From: Thiohalomonas sp.
GTDB lineage: Bacteria; Pseudomonadota; Gammaproteobacteria; GRL18
Length of the DNA: 10,886 nucleotides
Direction: 5' to 3'
Assembly (NCBI GenBank): GCA_023864145.1
Contig: JAIVER010000024.1
Location: 1-10,886, forward strand
The notes below the pieces were generated by a model. That model was not told the DNA's origin. It was given only the letters and a program-made list of their open reading frames with translations, and did no database searches. This document shows positions 1 to 8,865 of the stretch, piece after piece (positions within the stretch are counted from its first letter, which is position 1; each line of letters starts with the position of its first letter). The position numbers were made by a program, and so were the translations under genes.

Positions 1-1
1 T

Positions 2-89
2 TTTACCGAGCATTGGAAAATCATTAGATTCTCGAATTAATGATAATTTCCAAGTGTTCGATCCTGCATTTTCAAGTTGATTGGGTATA
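2..89. mobile_element. Terminal repeat, left copy (probable end of a multicopy insertion sequence)
   Basis: These 88 bases are the exact reverse complement of 10799-10886, with no mismatch; identity stops at position 90. Read inward on the + strand, one frame hits a cluster of three stops (TAA TGA TAA) near 37-45. Read outward (minus strand), one frame is open from the junction to the window edge (contains ENAGSNTWKLSLI and RESNDFPMLGK), which could be the start of a transposase continuing outside. I do not recognise the family. The junction lies where the permease-like reading frame (90-213) begins, and the other copy interrupts a transposase fragment. Both facts fit an inserted element whose end lies at or near the sequence TATACCC. 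The rest of the element is not in view. Confidence 0.7.
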
Positions 90-213
90 ACACTGAATTG
101 CTCAAACGTTCACATCTTTATAGAATAGTTGCTGCCTGGGTGATTACAGTTCCTGTGTCTGCATCATGGCCGCACTATTGTTCTTTACGATTAGATGTAT
201 GATGATGCCCTAA
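90..213 (+). pseudogene. 3' remnant of a PiT-type inorganic phosphate permease (frameshifted and truncated)
   Basis: The + strand is open from the repeat junction and reads NTELLKRSHLYR then IVAAWVITVPVSA up to about 163. One base later in phase (from 166) it reads MAALLFFTIRCMMMP followed by TAA at 211-213. Joining the two frames, as if one base were missing near 164-166, gives a hydrophobic C-terminal helix with the AWVITVP-S-A pattern that I associate with the last membrane segment of PiT phosphate permeases. The 5' part of the gene is absent because the terminal repeat cuts in at 89/90. The stop overlaps the stop of nth on the other strand, so the two genes were tail to tail. The family is inferred from about 40 residues only; another membrane transporter is possible. 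The frameshift could also be an assembly error. Confidence 0.5.
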
Positions 214-230
214 TCATACATCTTCTTTTT
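193..230 (+). terminator. Intrinsic terminator-like hairpin at the convergent pit/nth ends
   Basis: Perfect 11-bp arms lie at 193-203 (AGATGTATGAT) and 213-223 (ATCATACATCT) around a 9-base loop, followed on the + strand by TCTTTTT. The T-run is on the correct side to stop + strand transcription coming from the permease remnant. On the minus strand no T-run follows the stem, so it would serve nth poorly. The stem is AT-rich and overlaps the last codons of both genes. Confidence 0.5.
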
Positions 231-845
231 AAATTCACACAAATCTTCAATAAGACAAGCACCGCATTTGGGCTTTCTGGCCGTACAGATATAGCGTCCT
301 AATAGAATTAACCAGTGATGGGCATCGAGTATAAACTCATCAGGTATCAGTCGTACCAGACGTTTTTCAACCTCAATAACATCTTTACCATGAGCAATTT
401 TAGTACGATTAGCTACTCTGAAAATATGCGTATCTACTGCCATGCTCGGGTGGCCAAAGACGGTGTTAAGCACCACATTGGCTGTTTTACGACCCACTCC
501 GGGTAATGCTTCTAATGATTCTCGATTATCCGGTACTTCACTATTATGCAGATCAATTAACATGCGGCAGGTTTTTATAATATTTTTGCCTTTACTATTG
601 TACAAACCGATGGTTTTTATATATTCCTTTAAGCCGTCTTCACCCAGAGCAAAAATGACTTCGGGTGTATTGGCAACCGAGTAGAGTATGGCTGTAGCTT
701 TGTTCACACCCTTATCCGTTGCCTGAGCAGACAAAATAACAGCGATGAGTAATTCAAATGGATTGCTAAAATTAAGTTCAGTGGTAGGGTGTGGATTATC
801 ATCGCGCAGGCGGGAAAATATCTCAATACGTTTTGGTTTATTCAT
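210..845 (-). CDS. nth: Endonuclease III (DNA glycosylase/AP lyase)
   Basis: Nth is a bifunctional base-excision repair enzyme that removes oxidised pyrimidines and cleaves the abasic site by beta-elimination. The 211-residue protein has the family's full length. The helix-hairpin-helix LPGVGRKTANVV is at 114-125 with catalytic Lys120, and VDTH at 137-140 gives catalytic Asp138, both at E. coli numbering. The C-terminal 4Fe-4S loop has Cys187, Cys194, Cys197 and Cys203 (C-X6-C-X2-C-X5-C). The gene follows rnfE by 39 bp on the same strand, the usual rnf-nth arrangement in gammaproteobacteria, and is probably the last gene of that operon. No strong Shine-Dalgarno sequence sits before the ATG; AAGG lies about 17 bases upstream. 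The 3' end overlaps the stop of the permease remnant on the other strand. Confidence 0.97.
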   Translation of the reverse strand: MNKPKRIEIFSRLRDDNPHPTTELNFSNPFELLIAVILSAQATDKGVNKATAILYSVANTPEVIFALGEDGLKEYIKTIGLYNSKGKNIIKTCRMLIDLHNSEVPDNRESLEALPGVGRKTANVVLNTVFGHPSMAVDTHIFRVANRTKIAHGKDVIEVEKRLVRLIPDEFILDAHHWLILLGRYICTARKPKCGACLIEDLCEFKKKMYD

Positions 846-884
846 TTTGACTTTTTATATTACCTTTTCTTAACATTAATCCCC

Positions 885-1637
885 TTATATCACAGATGTT
901 TCAAGCGTTAACTTTTCCTGCTGCTTTTTTTGCTTCTCTTTGTCTTTTCTTTTTTTCTCGAGTAGATTACGTGCCGCTAATAGAAAAGCCAGTCCTATAA
1001 AGGCCCCAGGGGGTAAGATTGCCAATAAAAATCCTTCATAATCTGAAAAAACCTCAATACTCAGCCATTGCATGCCCTCACCAAACATAATGTGGGCATT
1101 AGCAAATAAAGTACCCATGCCGATGAGTTCACGGAATGCTCCCAGTGTCACAAGCACCAGGGCGAAGCCCAGACCCATCATCAGACCGTCAAAAAAGGAT
1201 TTGCCCAACGTATTCTTTGAAGCAAATGCTTCAGCGCGGGCAATAATGGCACAATTGGTCACAATCAGTGGGATAAAAATACCTAATACCAGATAAAGCT
1301 CATGAAACCATGCATGAATAATTAATTCAATGGTTGTTACGGCAGAGGCAATAATAACCACAAAAACCGGCAGGCGAATTTCAGGGCGCACGATATTGCG
1401 AATTAATGAGACTGATACATTCGACAAGATCATGACCATTATGGTAGCAATACCTAAGCCCAGTGCATTGACCACAGAGTTTGAAACGGCCAGCAAAGGA
1501 CAGAGTCCCAGCATTTGCGCGAATATGGCATTATTATTCCACAGCCCATCTTTGGCGATGGGTGCGTATTCTTCAAGCAATGATGTTTTTGACTGAGTTT
1601 CTGTTTGGGTAGCGGTTTCAGTTTTAGTGTTTGTCAT
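885..1637 (-). CDS. rnfE: Rnf/Rsx electron transport complex membrane subunit E
   Basis: RnfE is an integral membrane subunit of the Rnf complex and is homologous to RnfA and to NqrD. The 250-residue protein has about six hydrophobic helices. It has the conserved LGLCPLLAV (Cys46) and IPLIVTNCA (Cys129) motifs; in Rnf/Nqr these cysteines pair with their counterparts in the sister subunit to hold a membrane-embedded Fe-S cluster. RAEAFA and LPPGAFIGL are also typical. It is longer than E. coli RsxE (231 aa) at both ends: a Thr/Gln-rich N-terminus of about 20 residues precedes the conserved GLWNNN, and the tail is Lys/Gln-rich (about 227-242). The ATG overlaps the end of rnfG by 14 bp, and a TTG at codon 20 is a possible shorter start. 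Overlap implies coupled translation with rnfG. Confidence 0.95.
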   Translation of the reverse strand: MTNTKTETATQTETQSKTSLLEEYAPIAKDGLWNNNAIFAQMLGLCPLLAVSNSVVNALGLGIATIMVMILSNVSVSLIRNIVRPEIRLPVFVVIIASAVTTIELIIHAWFHELYLVLGIFIPLIVTNCAIIARAEAFASKNTLGKSFFDGLMMGLGFALVLVTLGAFRELIGMGTLFANAHIMFGEGMQWLSIEVFSDYEGFLLAILPPGAFIGLAFLLAARNLLEKKRKDKEKQKKQQEKLTLETSVI

Positions 1638-2307
1638 AAGGTTTTCTCAGCTTATCAGTCGTGCCATACAATTCATCGTATTTGGCCTGATTAAAAAATA
1701 GTTTGTTGTTATGGTTGTAATAATCCAGTGCTTTAAAAACGGCATTAACAACAGCTCGAGGAGTAATGGTGGCTCCGGTAAATTGATCGAAGCTGCCGCC
1801 GTCTTTTTTGACTTTCCAGGGAGCTGTCAGCGACTCGATCAGATGTTTGTCATTAAAACCTAAAATCCAGTCATTCTTAGCTATCTCAATTTTATCCCCC
1901 AGCCCGGGTGTTTCTTTATGACTGATAACCCGGACACCGGAAATATGGCCATTAGCTTTAATCGCTATCAGCAGTTTAATTTCACCACTATAGCCTTCAT
2001 TGCTGATAATGGAAAAAGCGACTGCAACTGGGGTTTCCCCTTGCCAGGCTTGATAAATGGTGGTGGGTTCTGTCTGGCCTAATTTAGAGCTGGCAGGCAC
2101 TAGGAGTTTGTTGTCCAGTAGATTATTATTATAGCTCTCTGGTGGAATAATATTATTCAAATTACGCAGCAGATTAGCTTTTTCACTGGCCTCAATTTTA
2201 TCTTTGGTGCCCTCAAAAGTGAACATGACCAGCGCAGTTCCTAAACCACCAAAGGCTGCTAGTAATGCCGCACTAATCAACATATTGCGTAATAGTGATG
2301 TCTTCAT
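1624..2307 (-). CDS. rnfG: Rnf/Rsx electron transport complex subunit G (covalent FMN protein)
   Basis: RnfG is the periplasm-facing flavoprotein of the Rnf complex, related to NqrC. The 227-residue protein has one N-terminal membrane helix (about 9-30) and then a soluble FMN-binding domain. HKETPGLGDKI lies at 130-140. The flavinylation motif TGAT is at 177-180, within FTGATITPRAVV, making Thr180 the expected covalent FMN acceptor through a phosphoester bond installed by ApbE. No apbE is present in this window. The start codon overlaps the rnfD stop by 4 bp (ATGA), and a good AGGAG sequence lies just upstream inside rnfD. Length and motif order match the family. Confidence 0.96.
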   Translation of the reverse strand: MKTSLLRNMLISAALLAAFGGLGTALVMFTFEGTKDKIEASEKANLLRNLNNIIPPESYNNNLLDNKLLVPASSKLGQTEPTTIYQAWQGETPVAVAFSIISNEGYSGEIKLLIAIKANGHISGVRVISHKETPGLGDKIEIAKNDWILGFNDKHLIESLTAPWKVKKDGGSFDQFTGATITPRAVVNAVFKALDYYNHNNKLFFNQAKYDELYGTTDKLRKPYDKH

Positions 2308-3377
2308 GACTGCTCCTGATCATTATTTTCAGCTTTGTGGCCGTAGACACGAGGCTGAGTATAATAGTCAAGCAGGGGCACACACATATTCATCAGTAAC
2401 ACCGAAAAAGCAATAGCATCAGGATAGCCGCCCCAAGTGCGAATGATATAAATTAAGGCACCAATTCCAGCGCCATAAAAAATACGACCTTTAGGAGTGG
2501 TGGCCGCAGTGATCGGATCGGTGGCAATAAAAAATGCCCCCAGCATGGTCGCACCGGAAAACAGGTGGAAGATAGGTGACGGGTTGCTGTCCAGCTCAAA
2601 ACTGCCTAATAATAGTGATAAAAAGCCCAGCATGGCGAGTAAAGAAATAGGGATATGCCAGCTGATCAGATCCTTGCGCAGCATGAATAAACCGCCGGCT
2701 AAAAAGGCCAGATTAACCCATTCTGTACCAATACCGCCAAGGACACCAAAGGCATTGCCCTGAGCATCAATTTCACCAATAGTCGCGGCTCCGCTTAATA
2801 CCGATGTCCGCACAATGCCTAGCGGCGATGCAGAGGTAAGTGCATCCATTGTTACATTAGCAGGAAGCTGAGAAAATAATTGAAACTGAACTGTTTCTAA
2901 TAAACTTAATGTCTGCCCGTCCACCTGAGAGAGTAACATTGTTGGTGTTTGCCAATAGGTGGTCATTTGTGCAGGAAAGGATACCAGTAAAATCGCATAG
3001 GCCACCATGGCAGGGTTAAAGGTGTTATAACCAATCCCTCCATAGAGTTGTTTGGCGACTACAATGGCAAAAAAAACACCGACAAAAGTGAGCCACCAGG
3101 GCGCCAGTGGTGGTAGTGCGACACCAATGATCACGGCGGTGAGTAAGGCACTATTATCATTAATATAGACTTTAACAGGGCGCTTTCTCAGATAGAGGAT
3201 AATCGCTTCAAATGACAGGGCAAACACAATTGCCAGCAAAATATTGACCAAAACACCATAACCAAAGACATAGGTAGCCGTTAATATGCCGGGCATCATC
3301 AATAGAGTGACGACACGCATCATTTTTGATACGTTCAGGCCTGGTTGTAAATAAGGTGAACTCTGGGCTAAAAACAT
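2304..3377 (-). CDS. rnfD: Rnf/Rsx electron transport complex membrane subunit D
   Basis: RnfD is a polytopic membrane flavoprotein of the Rnf complex, related to NqrB, and takes part in electron transfer across the membrane. The 357-residue protein contains the family hallmarks NDNSALLT (73-80), LPPLAPWW (88-95), AKQLYGG-G-N-FNPAM (108-124), SGATMLGAFF-ATDP (274-288) and GGYPD-IAF (316-324), ending DYYTQPRVYGH. The region that should carry covalent FMN reads DALTSASPLGIVRTSV (178-193). The usual motif there ends in A-T-P-L-D with Thr as FMN acceptor (Thr187 in the E. coli/V. cholerae proteins), but here it is Ser184 (codon TCG at 2826-2828), and the following Asp is Gly. A hairpin separates the gene from rnfC (45-bp gap). 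AGGA lies about 12 bases before the ATG. Confidence 0.95.
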   Translation of the reverse strand: MFLAQSSPYLQPGLNVSKMMRVVTLLMMPGILTATYVFGYGVLVNILLAIVFALSFEAIILYLRKRPVKVYINDNSALLTAVIIGVALPPLAPWWLTFVGVFFAIVVAKQLYGGIGYNTFNPAMVAYAILLVSFPAQMTTYWQTPTMLLSQVDGQTLSLLETVQFQLFSQLPANVTMDALTSASPLGIVRTSVLSGAATIGEIDAQGNAFGVLGGIGTEWVNLAFLAGGLFMLRKDLISWHIPISLLAMLGFLSLLLGSFELDSNPSPIFHLFSGATMLGAFFIATDPITAATTPKGRIFYGAGIGALIYIIRTWGGYPDAIAFSVLLMNMCVPLLDYYTQPRVYGHKAENNDQEQS

Positions 3378-3405
3378 AATGCTGTTATTGATTCCTATGG
3401 TATTG

Positions 3406-3423
3406 AGGATCGTTCACGATCCT
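3406..3423. other. Intra-operon hairpin between rnfC and rnfD
   Basis: AGGATCG and CGATCCT form a perfect 7-bp stem with a 4-base loop (TTCA or its complement) in the 45-bp gap between rnfC and rnfD. The stem ends on the rnfC stop codon. No T-run follows on the minus strand, so it is not a classical terminator. It may be an mRNA stability or processing element that tunes rnfC against rnfD. Function is inferred. Confidence 0.5.
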
Positions 3424-5258
3424 TACTCAGTTTGACTATTTTTGCTGCGTCGTTCATTAGCTTCGTCAATTTGTTTTTGTTGATCCTCGGTGAGGTTTTC
3501 AGTATTTCTTCTTTGTGATTGCTGCTGTGCTTTTTTGATTTTGGCGCGAGATATTGCTTCCTGGATCAGATCGGCACTCTCATCAGGTTTTTCAGCAGCG
3601 GATTTTTCATCGGCTTTGCTATCACTTTTATCATCAGAGGAGGCTGCTTTAGCTTCTTCCTGTTTTGCTTTTTCTGCATCCATGGCTTTTTTCTTAGCCA
3701 GTTTTTTTTTGCGCAGACGTGCCGCTTCGGCTTTGGTTAATTTTGCCTTTTCCAGTCGTTCCTCACGGAATTCATGACGCTTACGAGCGAGATCGGCTTT
3801 ATTACGTTCCTCAGCTTCATTGCTAATTTCATTTTTGGCATAACGATAATACTGAACCAGCGGGATATTACTGGGGCAGGCATAAGAGCAGCAGCCGCAT
3901 TCAATGCAGTCAAATATATTATATTCCTGCAGCTTATCCAGCTCACGGGATTTGGCATACCAATACATTTGTTGTGGTAATAAAGACATGGGACAACTGT
4001 CTGAGCAACAAGCACAACGGATGCAGGGCATAGCAGGCGGCGGAGTAGCCAACTCGTCTTTTTCAGTGATCAGCAGACAATTGGTTGCCTTGGTCACGGG
4101 AATATCAATTGACGGCAGAGCAAAGCCCATCATTGGTCCGCCCATAATGACTTTTTCTATTTTGTCTTTATTGAGACCTGCCTGAGTGAGTACATCTCGA
4201 ATAGGAGTGCCTATGGGCACTTCCATATTTTGCGGTACTTTAATGGCACCGCCGGTAATGGTCACAATTCTGAAAATCAGTGGTTCACCACGATAAACTG
4301 CCTGATAGACTGCCGCTGCGGTGGCCACATTCTGGCAGATGATACCAATATCCATGGGTAAGCCGCGAGAAGGGACTTCTTTGCCTGTAAGTACCTGAAT
4401 TAACTGTTTTTCACCACCGGCAGGATAACGTGCCGGTATTGGAACAATCTCAATCTGAGGTTCTGTATGAGTTGTTTTATGGGTGTGTGTATAGCCGCTG
4501 ATAGTATTTAATAATGCTTTGTAAGCTTCGGGTTTATTATCTTCAATGCCAATCAGACATTTTTTAGCTCCGACTACTTTTTTAATTAATAAGATACCCA
4601 GAATGACTTCTTCCGGGCGATAACGCATTAAGACATCATCGCAGGTGATATAAGGCTCACATTCTGCGGCATTGATTATGAGTGTCTCAGTATGCATTTT
4701 TTCAGCAGTATGCAGCTTAGCTGCTGAAGGAAATAATGCACCACCTAAACCCACAATACCGGCATCGGCAATTTGTGAGTTAATTTCTTCATTACTCAGA
4801 TCAGTGATGCTTTGCTCATCTGCTGTATTCGCTTCACTTTTACTAATGAGCGGTGTGCATTCCACCCATTGCTCATAACCATCAGTATCAATCACGACAC
4901 ATAATGCACTCAGACCGGAAGGGTGAGGAATCGGACGTTCTTCAATGGCAGTGACAACACCGGAGCCGGAAGCATGTACCGGAGCACTGATGATACCATG
5001 GGCATGACCGAGAATTTGTCCTTTGAGAACTTTATCACCCACCTGAACGACAGGTTCAGCCGCCTGACCTATATGTTGAGTTAAAGGAATCACTAACTGT
5101 CGGGCTGTTTTTGCGCTGGTAATGGGCTGATGATTTGATTGAGACTTATTGCCTGGTAGTTTAATGCCGCCGGGAAATGACCATAACTTGTACAAACCGC
5201 CTTTAATTGACTCAGTTATGGATTGCTGTGTCTGATTATTATTAATAGTGTGCTTCAT
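3423..5258 (-). CDS. rnfC: Rnf/Rsx electron transport complex subunit C (NADH-binding, two 4Fe-4S clusters)
   Basis: RnfC is the peripheral cytoplasmic subunit that exchanges electrons with NAD(H). Of 611 residues, about 25-130 form the N-terminal beta-rich RnfC domain. The NuoF-like NADH/FMN region contains [13 protein letters not shown] (170-182), INAAECEPY (195-203) and GGEKQLI (281-287), followed by an SLBB-type segment with GGPMMG (373-378). Two ferredoxin-type clusters are Cys412/415/418/422 and Cys451/454/457/461 (each C-X2-C-X2-C-X3-C). From about 482 the protein is a charged, Lys/Ala/Glu-rich, probably helical tail. Such tails vary in length in this family; E. coli RsxC has a longer repetitive one. 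The start overlaps the rnfB stop as ATGA. The gap to rnfD holds a small hairpin. Confidence 0.97.
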   Translation of the reverse strand: MKHTINNNQTQQSITESIKGGLYKLWSFPGGIKLPGNKSQSNHQPITSAKTARQLVIPLTQHIGQAAEPVVQVGDKVLKGQILGHAHGIISAPVHASGSGVVTAIEERPIPHPSGLSALCVVIDTDGYEQWVECTPLISKSEANTADEQSITDLSNEEINSQIADAGIVGLGGALFPSAAKLHTAEKMHTETLIINAAECEPYITCDDVLMRYRPEEVILGILLIKKVVGAKKCLIGIEDNKPEAYKALLNTISGYTHTHKTTHTEPQIEIVPIPARYPAGGEKQLIQVLTGKEVPSRGLPMDIGIICQNVATAAAVYQAVYRGEPLIFRIVTITGGAIKVPQNMEVPIGTPIRDVLTQAGLNKDKIEKVIMGGPMMGFALPSIDIPVTKATNCLLITEKDELATPPPAMPCIRCACCSDSCPMSLLPQQMYWYAKSRELDKLQEYNIFDCIECGCCSYACPSNIPLVQYYRYAKNEISNEAEERNKADLARKRHEFREERLEKAKLTKAEAARLRKKKLAKKKAMDAEKAKQEEAKAASSDDKSDSKADEKSAAEKPDESADLIQEAISRAKIKKAQQQSQRRNTENLTEDQQKQIDEANERRSKNSQTE

Positions 5259-5860
5259 GGTTTGGCCTGCTCCGCCAGAACATGCTTAAGTGTCGTGAAA
5301 ATAGTTTCAGCTGCTTGATTATTGGCATTATATTGTGGTGCCGGCCAGCGCCAGTTTTTAACCGTTTGCTGGAGCGGGATCATTTCAATGCAGTCAACCG
5401 GACAGGGTGGCAAACAAAGTTCACAGCCTGTACATTCACTTTCGATAACGGTATGCATTTGTTTGGCGGCACCCAAAATAGCATCAACCGGGCAGGCCTG
5501 AATACACAGGGTACAGCCGATACAGGTATCTTCAATAATAACAGCAACCATCGGTCCCTGATTGGCATCTTCATCAGCATCCATCGACAGTACTTCAACA
5601 TCAAGCAGATTAGCCAGTGATTGTATTAAGTTGTCACCACCTGGAGGGCAGAGGTTAATCGGTGCTTCACCGGCAGCAATGGCTTCAGCATAAGGATGAC
5701 AACTGGCAAAAGAGCATTGTCCACATTGCGTTTGCGGCAGCAATGCATCAATGTTATCAACAACGGGACTGGATTCTACTTTAAATACAACCGCAGCAAG
5801 TCCTAAAACCAGGCCAAAGAAAGAAGCCAGAGCAATAAATGCCAGGATACCAGAGAGCAT
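5255..5860 (-). CDS. rnfB: Rnf/Rsx electron transport complex subunit B (ferredoxin-like, three 4Fe-4S clusters)
   Basis: RnfB is a membrane-anchored electron-transfer subunit thought to accept electrons from ferredoxin or pass them to it. The 201-residue protein has one N-terminal membrane helix (about 4-26). A Fer4_4-type domain with Cys46, Cys49, Cys54 and Cys71 (C-X2-C-X4-C-X16-C) comes next, then two 8Fe-type motifs, Cys113/116/119/123 and Cys143/146/149/153, each followed by P-V-D. An additional Cys157 follows the last motif. The length is close to E. coli RsxB (192 aa). It starts on the rnfA stop (TAATG) with a clear AAGGGG ribosome binding site about 10 bases upstream, and it ends overlapping rnfC by 4 bp. 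Confidence 0.97.
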   Translation of the reverse strand: MLSGILAFIALASFFGLVLGLAAVVFKVESSPVVDNIDALLPQTQCGQCSFASCHPYAEAIAAGEAPINLCPPGGDNLIQSLANLLDVEVLSMDADEDANQGPMVAVIIEDTCIGCTLCIQACPVDAILGAAKQMHTVIESECTGCELCLPPCPVDCIEMIPLQQTVKNWRWPAPQYNANNQAAETIFTTLKHVLAEQAKP

Positions 5861-6447
5861 TAATTTAACCCCTTATCCAGACCGGCAAACCCTAAAAAGG
5901 CAATGGACATCAGACCCGCGGTAATTAAGCCAATAGGAGCACCCTGAAAAATCTCCGGTACATCGGCAGCGGCAAGGCGCTCACGAATGGATGCAAATAA
6001 TACCATCACAAGAGAAAAGCCAATGGCGGCGCCAAAACCAAATAAAATGGATTCAAAGAAACCATAGCCGGTTTGTACATTCAGTAATGCAACACCCAGT
6101 ACAGCACAATTAGTGGTGATCAGTGGTAAAAACATACCCAGTACCTGATAGAGCATCGGGCTGGTTTTATGAAGCACCATTTCGGTGAAATTGACCACGG
6201 CCGCAATGACCAGAATAAAGGCAATGGTTCTGAGGTATTCAATCTCCAGCGGCAGCAGAATATAGTGATTGACCAGATAGCTTGATGCAGAAGACAGGGT
6301 CAGCACAAAGGTGGTTGCCAAAGCCATGCCGGTAGCCACTTCCAATTTTCTTGATGAACCCATAAAGGGACATAGTCCCAGGAATTTAACCAGAACAAAG
6401 TTGTTCACCAGGATAGTGGAAATTAATAGTAAAAAATATTCGCCCAT
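5860..6447 (-). CDS. rnfA: Rnf/Rsx electron transport complex membrane subunit A
   Basis: RnfA is an integral membrane subunit, paralogous to RnfE and related to NqrE; the A/E pair forms the membrane core of Rnf. The 195-residue protein (E. coli RsxA has 193) has six hydrophobic segments. It contains [17 protein letters not shown] (Cys26) and [17 protein letters not shown] (Cys114), the two conserved cysteines proposed to share an Fe-S cluster with RnfE Cys46 and Cys129. IRERLA--DVP (154-164) is also conserved. It is the first rnf gene, 105 bp downstream of metG on the same strand. I see no Shine-Dalgarno sequence before the ATG; the leader is very AT-rich and contains a long inverted repeat. 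The start is supported by alignment of the N-terminus with E. coli RsxA from memory. Confidence 0.97.
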   Translation of the reverse strand: MGEYFLLLISTILVNNFVLVKFLGLCPFMGSSRKLEVATGMALATTFVLTLSSASSYLVNHYILLPLEIEYLRTIAFILVIAAVVNFTEMVLHKTSPMLYQVLGMFLPLITTNCAVLGVALLNVQTGYGFFESILFGFGAAIGFSLVMVLFASIRERLAAADVPEIFQGAPIGLITAGLMSIAFLGFAGLDKGLN

Positions 6448-6461
6448 ATAATAATATGTCG

Positions 6462-6537
6462 TATGTTATTAAGTTATTAGGTTAATAAGTTTGTATGTTT
6501 CGTTCTCAGCTTAAAAACTGACCAACTTAATAACATA
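6462..6537. repeat. 14-bp inverted repeat in the metG-rnfA gap
   Basis: TATGTTATTAAGTT (6462-6475) is matched by its exact reverse complement at 6524-6537, separated by 48 bases. The intervening DNA holds a smaller pairing, TTATTA/TAATAA (6474-6479 and 6483-6488). The pair fills most of the 105-bp gap, so a folded metG-rnfA transcript would present a large stem just upstream of the rnfA start. There is no T-run to make it an ordinary terminator. Either an operator, a post-transcriptional element or a small AT-rich insertion is possible. Confidence 0.6.
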
Positions 6538-6552
6538 GCAACTTATTTCTCT

Positions 6553-8682
6553 TTACTTCACTTTCATCCCTGGTTGAGCGCCATTGCTCTGATCACCTTC
6601 GGGATTGAGTATCCATAAATCTTCACCTCCGGGGCCTGCTGCCAGAACCATGCCTTCGGAAACACCAAAACGCATCTTTCGAGGGGCTAAATTGGCCACC
6701 ATGACAGTGAGTTTACCTTCTAAATCTTCCGGTGCATAGGCAGATTTAATGCCGGCAAAAACATTGCGGGTTTCGCCGCCCAAATCCAGAGTCAAGTGCA
6801 GTAGTTTATCAGCCTTTTCGACATGCTCTGCCTTAATGATTTTAGCAATACGCAGGTCAATTTTAGCAAAATCATCAAAGCTAATCGTATCGCTGATAGG
6901 ATCTGCCTGTATGTGTGATAGATCACTTTCACTGGCTATTGGTGCTGTTTTTTCTTCAGGGGTTTCCTGTTTTTTGGCCGTTTCTTTTTTCTCGGCTGTC
7001 TGCAGCTCTTCTTTAGATGCATCGATGATTGCCTGAACTTTGTCTTTTTCAACGCGCATCATTAATGGTTTGAATTTTTTAATTTTGTGACCTGTTAACG
7101 GAGTTTGAATATCACTCCATTGCATGCTGTCGATATTTAAGAAGTCACAGGTCTTTTCAGCCATAAGTGGTAATACCGGGCTGAGATAGATCATTAACTG
7201 ACGGAATAAATTAAGTCCCATAGAGCAGACATCGTGTACTTCCTGTTCACGGCCTTCTTCTTTAATGGCCTGCCAGGGTTTTTTCTCATCAATATATTGA
7301 TTGGCTAAATCAGCCAGAGCCATGATTTCACGAATGGCCTTGCTGAATTCACGCTTTTCGTAATGTTCGGCAATTGGCTCTGATGCATCAGCAAATTTAG
7401 CAAATAATTCTGGTTCGCTAATGGTGTCAGATAAGGTAGAGTTAAATTTCTTTTTCACAAAACCAGCACAACGACTGGCAATATTCACCACTTTACCCAC
7501 CAGATCAGAGTTAACGCGCAGACGGAAGTCTTCAAGATTTAAATCTAAATCAGTCACGCCGCTGCCTAATTTGGCAGAAAAATAATAACGCAAATGTTCC
7601 GGATTCAATTCATTAAGATAGGTGCGAGCTTTAATAAAAGTACCACGGGATTTAGACATTTTTTTGCCTTCAACAGTTAAGAAACCATGCGAGAAAATAG
7701 CTGTGGGTGTTCTGAAACCCGAACCGTGCAATATGGCTGGCCAGAATAAACCGTGAAAATAGACAATATCCTTACCAATAAAGTGATACAGTTCTGTTTG
7801 ACTATCCGCTTCCCAGAAGCTATCGAAATCAATACCCTTCTTATCACAAAGATTTTTAAAACTGGCGATATAACCAATAGGGGCATCAAGCCAGACATAA
7901 AAGAATTTGCCGGGCGCATTGGGGATTTCAAAACCAAAGTAGGGGGCATCACGGGAGATGTCCCATTCCTGCAAGCCCGCTTCAAACCATTCCTGCAGTT
8001 TATTTTTGATTTCATCCTGCAAGTGCCCTGAAGCTGTCCAGTCTTTAAGGATGGCCTCAAAATCAGGTAGTTTGAAAAAATAGTGTTCAGAATCTTTTTC
8101 AATAGGCTTGGCACCGGAAACAACAGAAACGGCATTTTTTAATTCGGTGGTACTATACGTTGCTCCACAGGCTTCACAATTATCACCATATTGATCTTCT
8201 GCGCCGCATTTTGGACACTCCCCTTTAATAAAACGATCCGGTAAAAACATTTCTTTTTCAGGATCATAAGCCTGTGAAATAGTGTGCTTGCTGATATGGC
8301 CTGCATCATTTAGACGGTTATAAATAGTTTCGGAAAAAAAACGATTTTCAGGTGAGTGTGTGCTGTGATAATTATCAAAATTTACGGCAAAATCTTTAAA
8401 ATCTACCTGATGTTCATCGCTGGTGTCGCTAATAAGCTGCTCTGGAGTAATGCCTTCAGACTGAGCACGCAGCATAATTGCTGTACCGTGGGCATCATCA
8501 GCACAAACATAGTAGCATTCATGACCTTGCATTTTTTGAAAACGTACCCATGTGTCTGTCTGAATGTATTCGACAAGATGCCCTATATGGATTGAACCAT
8601 TGGCATAGGGTAATGCACTGGTAACCAGAATTTTTCTATTTTTTGAGTTGCTTGTGCTACCAGAGTTTGCTTGTGTTTCCAT
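6553..8682 (-). CDS. metG: Methionyl-tRNA synthetase
   Basis: This class I aminoacyl-tRNA synthetase charges tRNA-Met, including the initiator. In the 709-residue protein the N-terminal Rossmann fold has the HIGH signature at 32-35 (within [14 protein letters not shown]). A zinc knuckle has Cys156, Cys159, Cys169 and Cys172 (C-X2-C-X9-C-X2-C), and KMSKS is at 341-345. The anticodon-binding helical domain runs to about 550. A Glu/Lys/Thr-rich linker (about 555-600) leads to the C-terminal tRNA-binding (EMAPII/OB-fold) domain from about 602, with FAGIKSAY and [15 protein letters not shown]. It is slightly longer than the E. coli enzyme (677 aa), mostly at the N-terminal extension (about 16 residues) and the linker. 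It is divergent from apbC, a common gammaproteobacterial neighbour, and lies upstream of rnfA on the same strand. Confidence 0.98.
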   Translation of the reverse strand: METQANSGSTSNSKNRKILVTSALPYANGSIHIGHLVEYIQTDTWVRFQKMQGHECYYVCADDAHGTAIMLRAQSEGITPEQLISDTSDEHQVDFKDFAVNFDNYHSTHSPENRFFSETIYNRLNDAGHISKHTISQAYDPEKEMFLPDRFIKGECPKCGAEDQYGDNCEACGATYSTTELKNAVSVVSGAKPIEKDSEHYFFKLPDFEAILKDWTASGHLQDEIKNKLQEWFEAGLQEWDISRDAPYFGFEIPNAPGKFFYVWLDAPIGYIASFKNLCDKKGIDFDSFWEADSQTELYHFIGKDIVYFHGLFWPAILHGSGFRTPTAIFSHGFLTVEGKKMSKSRGTFIKARTYLNELNPEHLRYYFSAKLGSGVTDLDLNLEDFRLRVNSDLVGKVVNIASRCAGFVKKKFNSTLSDTISEPELFAKFADASEPIAEHYEKREFSKAIREIMALADLANQYIDEKKPWQAIKEEGREQEVHDVCSMGLNLFRQLMIYLSPVLPLMAEKTCDFLNIDSMQWSDIQTPLTGHKIKKFKPLMMRVEKDKVQAIIDASKEELQTAEKKETAKKQETPEEKTAPIASESDLSHIQADPISDTISFDDFAKIDLRIAKIIKAEHVEKADKLLHLTLDLGGETRNVFAGIKSAYAPEDLEGKLTVMVANLAPRKMRFGVSEGMVLAAGPGGEDLWILNPEGDQSNGAQPGMKVK

Positions 8683-8723
8683 GACTTGAATTGCCTGCGG
8701 ATTAAGTTAAAAGTAAACGGGGT

Positions 8724-8753
8724 ATCTTAACAATTTTATAGGTTCTTTCTCAA
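8724..8753 (-). promoter_or_regulatory. Candidate sigma-70 promoter for metG
   Basis: On the minus strand TTGAGA (8748-8753) and TAAGAT (8724-8729) are separated by 18 bases, ending about 40 bases before the metG ATG. The -10 match is partial. No strong Shine-Dalgarno sequence is seen; CAGG lies about 10 bases before the ATG. Confidence 0.4.
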
Positions 8754-8865
8754 GTGCGACAGGCTTCAATGCTTGATTTAATACCTTACTCTATGAAAAG
8801 AACACATTTATAATAGTTTTTATCAGATTATGAATTCATTTTTGGGGATTCAATTTCTTGATTCA

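Noticed and set aside
3519..3740. Long open frames antisense to the rnfC tail (also 3490-3777)
   Set aside because: They are mirror images of the Lys/Ala/Glu-rich repeat-like coding region of rnfC. They have no start context, and their Phe/Ser/Leu-rich composition is a by-product of the other strand.
7677..8135. 152-codon open frame on the minus strand inside metG
   Set aside because: It is an out-of-frame shadow entirely inside metG, which has all catalytic motifs in the main frame.
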